A stretch of 64,000 nt of DNA. It comes from Pseudomonadota bacterium (GTDB taxonomy: Bacteria > SAR324 > XYD2-FULL-50-16 > JAHJRI01). Both the position numbers and the translations under genes were made by a program. The stretch lies in assembly GCA_022360105.1 (NCBI GenBank), contig JAKSDL010000174.1, positions 1-64,000 on the forward strand. The letters run 5' to 3'. The notes beneath the pieces were generated by a model, which saw only the letters and a list, made by a program, of their open reading frames with translations, was not told the origin of the DNA and searched no databases. Shown piece after piece: positions 63,181 through 64,000 of this stretch (its first letter is position 1; the number at the start of each line of letters is the position of its first letter).

Positions 63181-63414
63181 TCGGCCACTTTTCAATCTAA
63201 AACATAACATACCTGCATTAAGCGAAACCTGATAAACCCGCGAATTACAGAGCCCAACCAATACAACCGGATTTTATTTCTTCCACATTCCCTTTACTAT
63301 CCAAATCTGCAATGATACGAAGTGGAGCAAATCAGTCGCAAACGCTTCAAAAAACTTCCGGTCGTAACGGATCTTGCCATAATCTTTTGCTTTTGTTGCG
63401 CATGGCCCTGAAAG

Positions 63415-64000
63415 ATGAAACCATCGATTGAAAGCTGCTACAAATTGTTGGATGTTAGTTCTGATTGCACTTCCGCAGAGCTGAAGAAAGCTCACAAAGA
63501 GCTTGCCCAGGTCTGGCATCCCGATCGATTTGGGACCAACGAAGCGCTCCAAGAAAAGGCCCTCAAAAAAATCCAGGAAATCAACTCCGCCTATGATCAA
63601 ATTAGAGAATATCGCTCCCTGAAATCCAAGGCTGGGGTGAAAAAGGGCCATCAAAGATCTGACAAGTCAGAACCTTATACCATGGAAGGGCGCGATTCGG
63701 CCCAGTTGACCGCGCCTCTGATCCCGGTTAAATATCGTATTTTGATGCTTTTGGGGTTTGGAGGCTGTCTGGTGATACTTTTGATCTTGTTATCCCAGCA
63801 ACAATTCGAAAGCGGAGAGAGGCAAGGAGAGCTATCAGCTATCAAAACAAAGCAAAAAAGTGTCGAGATCAGGGATGAGACCTTTGTGATGCGACAACGC
63901 TTAAAAAGCAGATTGCAAAATAAGCTCGATCCATTTTTATCAGGTTTGATCGGAGAAACAAATTATACCTCAGACATACGGCTGGAAGTCGATGCTGAAT
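63415..64000 (+). CDS. DnaJ-domain membrane protein, cut by the window edge
   Basis: An open frame from the ATG at 63415 runs off the window after 195 codons. Residues 4-65 form a J domain: CYKLLDVSSDCTSAELKKAHKELAQ, then the HPD tripeptide in WHPDRF and KALKKIQEINSAYDQI. A linker follows, then one transmembrane helix near residues 108-128 (ILMLLGFGGCLVILLILLS), and a charged region. J domains stimulate DnaK ATPase. A membrane-anchored J protein probably recruits DnaK to the inner membrane. The rest lies outside the window. Confidence 0.85.
   Translation, partial: MKPSIESCYKLLDVSSDCTSAELKKAHKELAQVWHPDRFGTNEALQEKALKKIQEINSAYDQIREYRSLKSKAGVKKGHQRSDKSEPYTMEGRDSAQLTAPLIPVKYRILMLLGFGGCLVILLILLSQQQFESGERQGELSAIKTKQKSVEIRDETFVMRQRLKSRLQNKLDPFLSGLIGETNYTSDIRLEVDAE

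Noticed and set aside
63274..63654. A 126-codon minus-strand frame
   Set aside because: It is antisense to the J-domain gene starting at 63415, which has an intact HPD motif and runs off the window.
1..64000. CRISPR array, rRNA, tRNA, prophage or insertion-sequence transposase
   Set aside because: I looked for regular short repeats, rRNA and cloverleaf-like segments, and transposase or phage proteins, and found none that could be supported.

Overview
The window looks like chromosome from a low-to-mid GC Gram-negative bacterium. Lipoboxes, Lol-type carriers, LpxL-like acyltransferases, multihaem cytochromes and an outer-membrane-type beta-barrel domain all point to a double membrane. The combination of alternative complex III, an NfnAB transhydrogenase, a TusA/TusBCD sulfur relay with a YeeE/YedE carrier, and a large aryl-polyene/ladderane-like gene set would fit a deltaproteobacterial-type lineage (Desulfobacterota or SAR324-like). 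That placement is an inference from gene content; no rRNA or tRNA gene was seen.

Layout. 1-5.4 kb: a truncated FMN riboswitch reading off the left edge, a small lipoprotein, an FHA-GAF-HD-GYP signalling protein and an orphan branched-chain-amino-acid-type binding lipoprotein. 5.5-33.9 kb (minus strand): one nearly unbroken run of 27 genes, a type II fatty-acid-synthase-like biosynthetic cluster. 34.2-43.2 kb: cell-surface and miscellaneous genes (two DUF1566/Lcl proteins, a NodB-type deacetylase, an alpha/beta hydrolase, a family III CoA-transferase with a TetR regulator, upp). 44-45 kb: a cold-shock protein with a strong terminator and a YdeI-like protein. 46-48.4 kb: nfnAB. 48.5-54.7 kb (minus): actABCDE, alternative complex III. 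54.8-58.8 kb (minus): rhodanese, LolA-like protein and MMPL exporter. 59.6-63.2 kb: tusA and, divergently, tusD-tusC-tusB-(TPR protein)-yeeE. The right edge cuts a DnaJ-domain membrane protein.

How the cluster may work. FabG, three complete ketosynthases, two cysteine-less ketosynthase-like partners, two ACPs, two hotdog dehydratases and two AMP ligases would start and extend a polyunsaturated, possibly aryl-primed chain. A hotdog thioesterase would release it. Three radical SAM enzymes and a CrtI-like flavoenzyme would tailor it. A FakA-like kinase joined to a DegV/FakB-like domain, PlsY and PlsC form a plausible acyl-phosphate route into glycerophospholipid. LpxL-like acyltransferases, a DPM1-type glycosyltransferase, an MMPL transporter fused to a methyltransferase, LolA and a lipoprotein suggest assembly and export to the outer membrane. 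The parts are read directly from the sequence; the product and the order of steps are inference.
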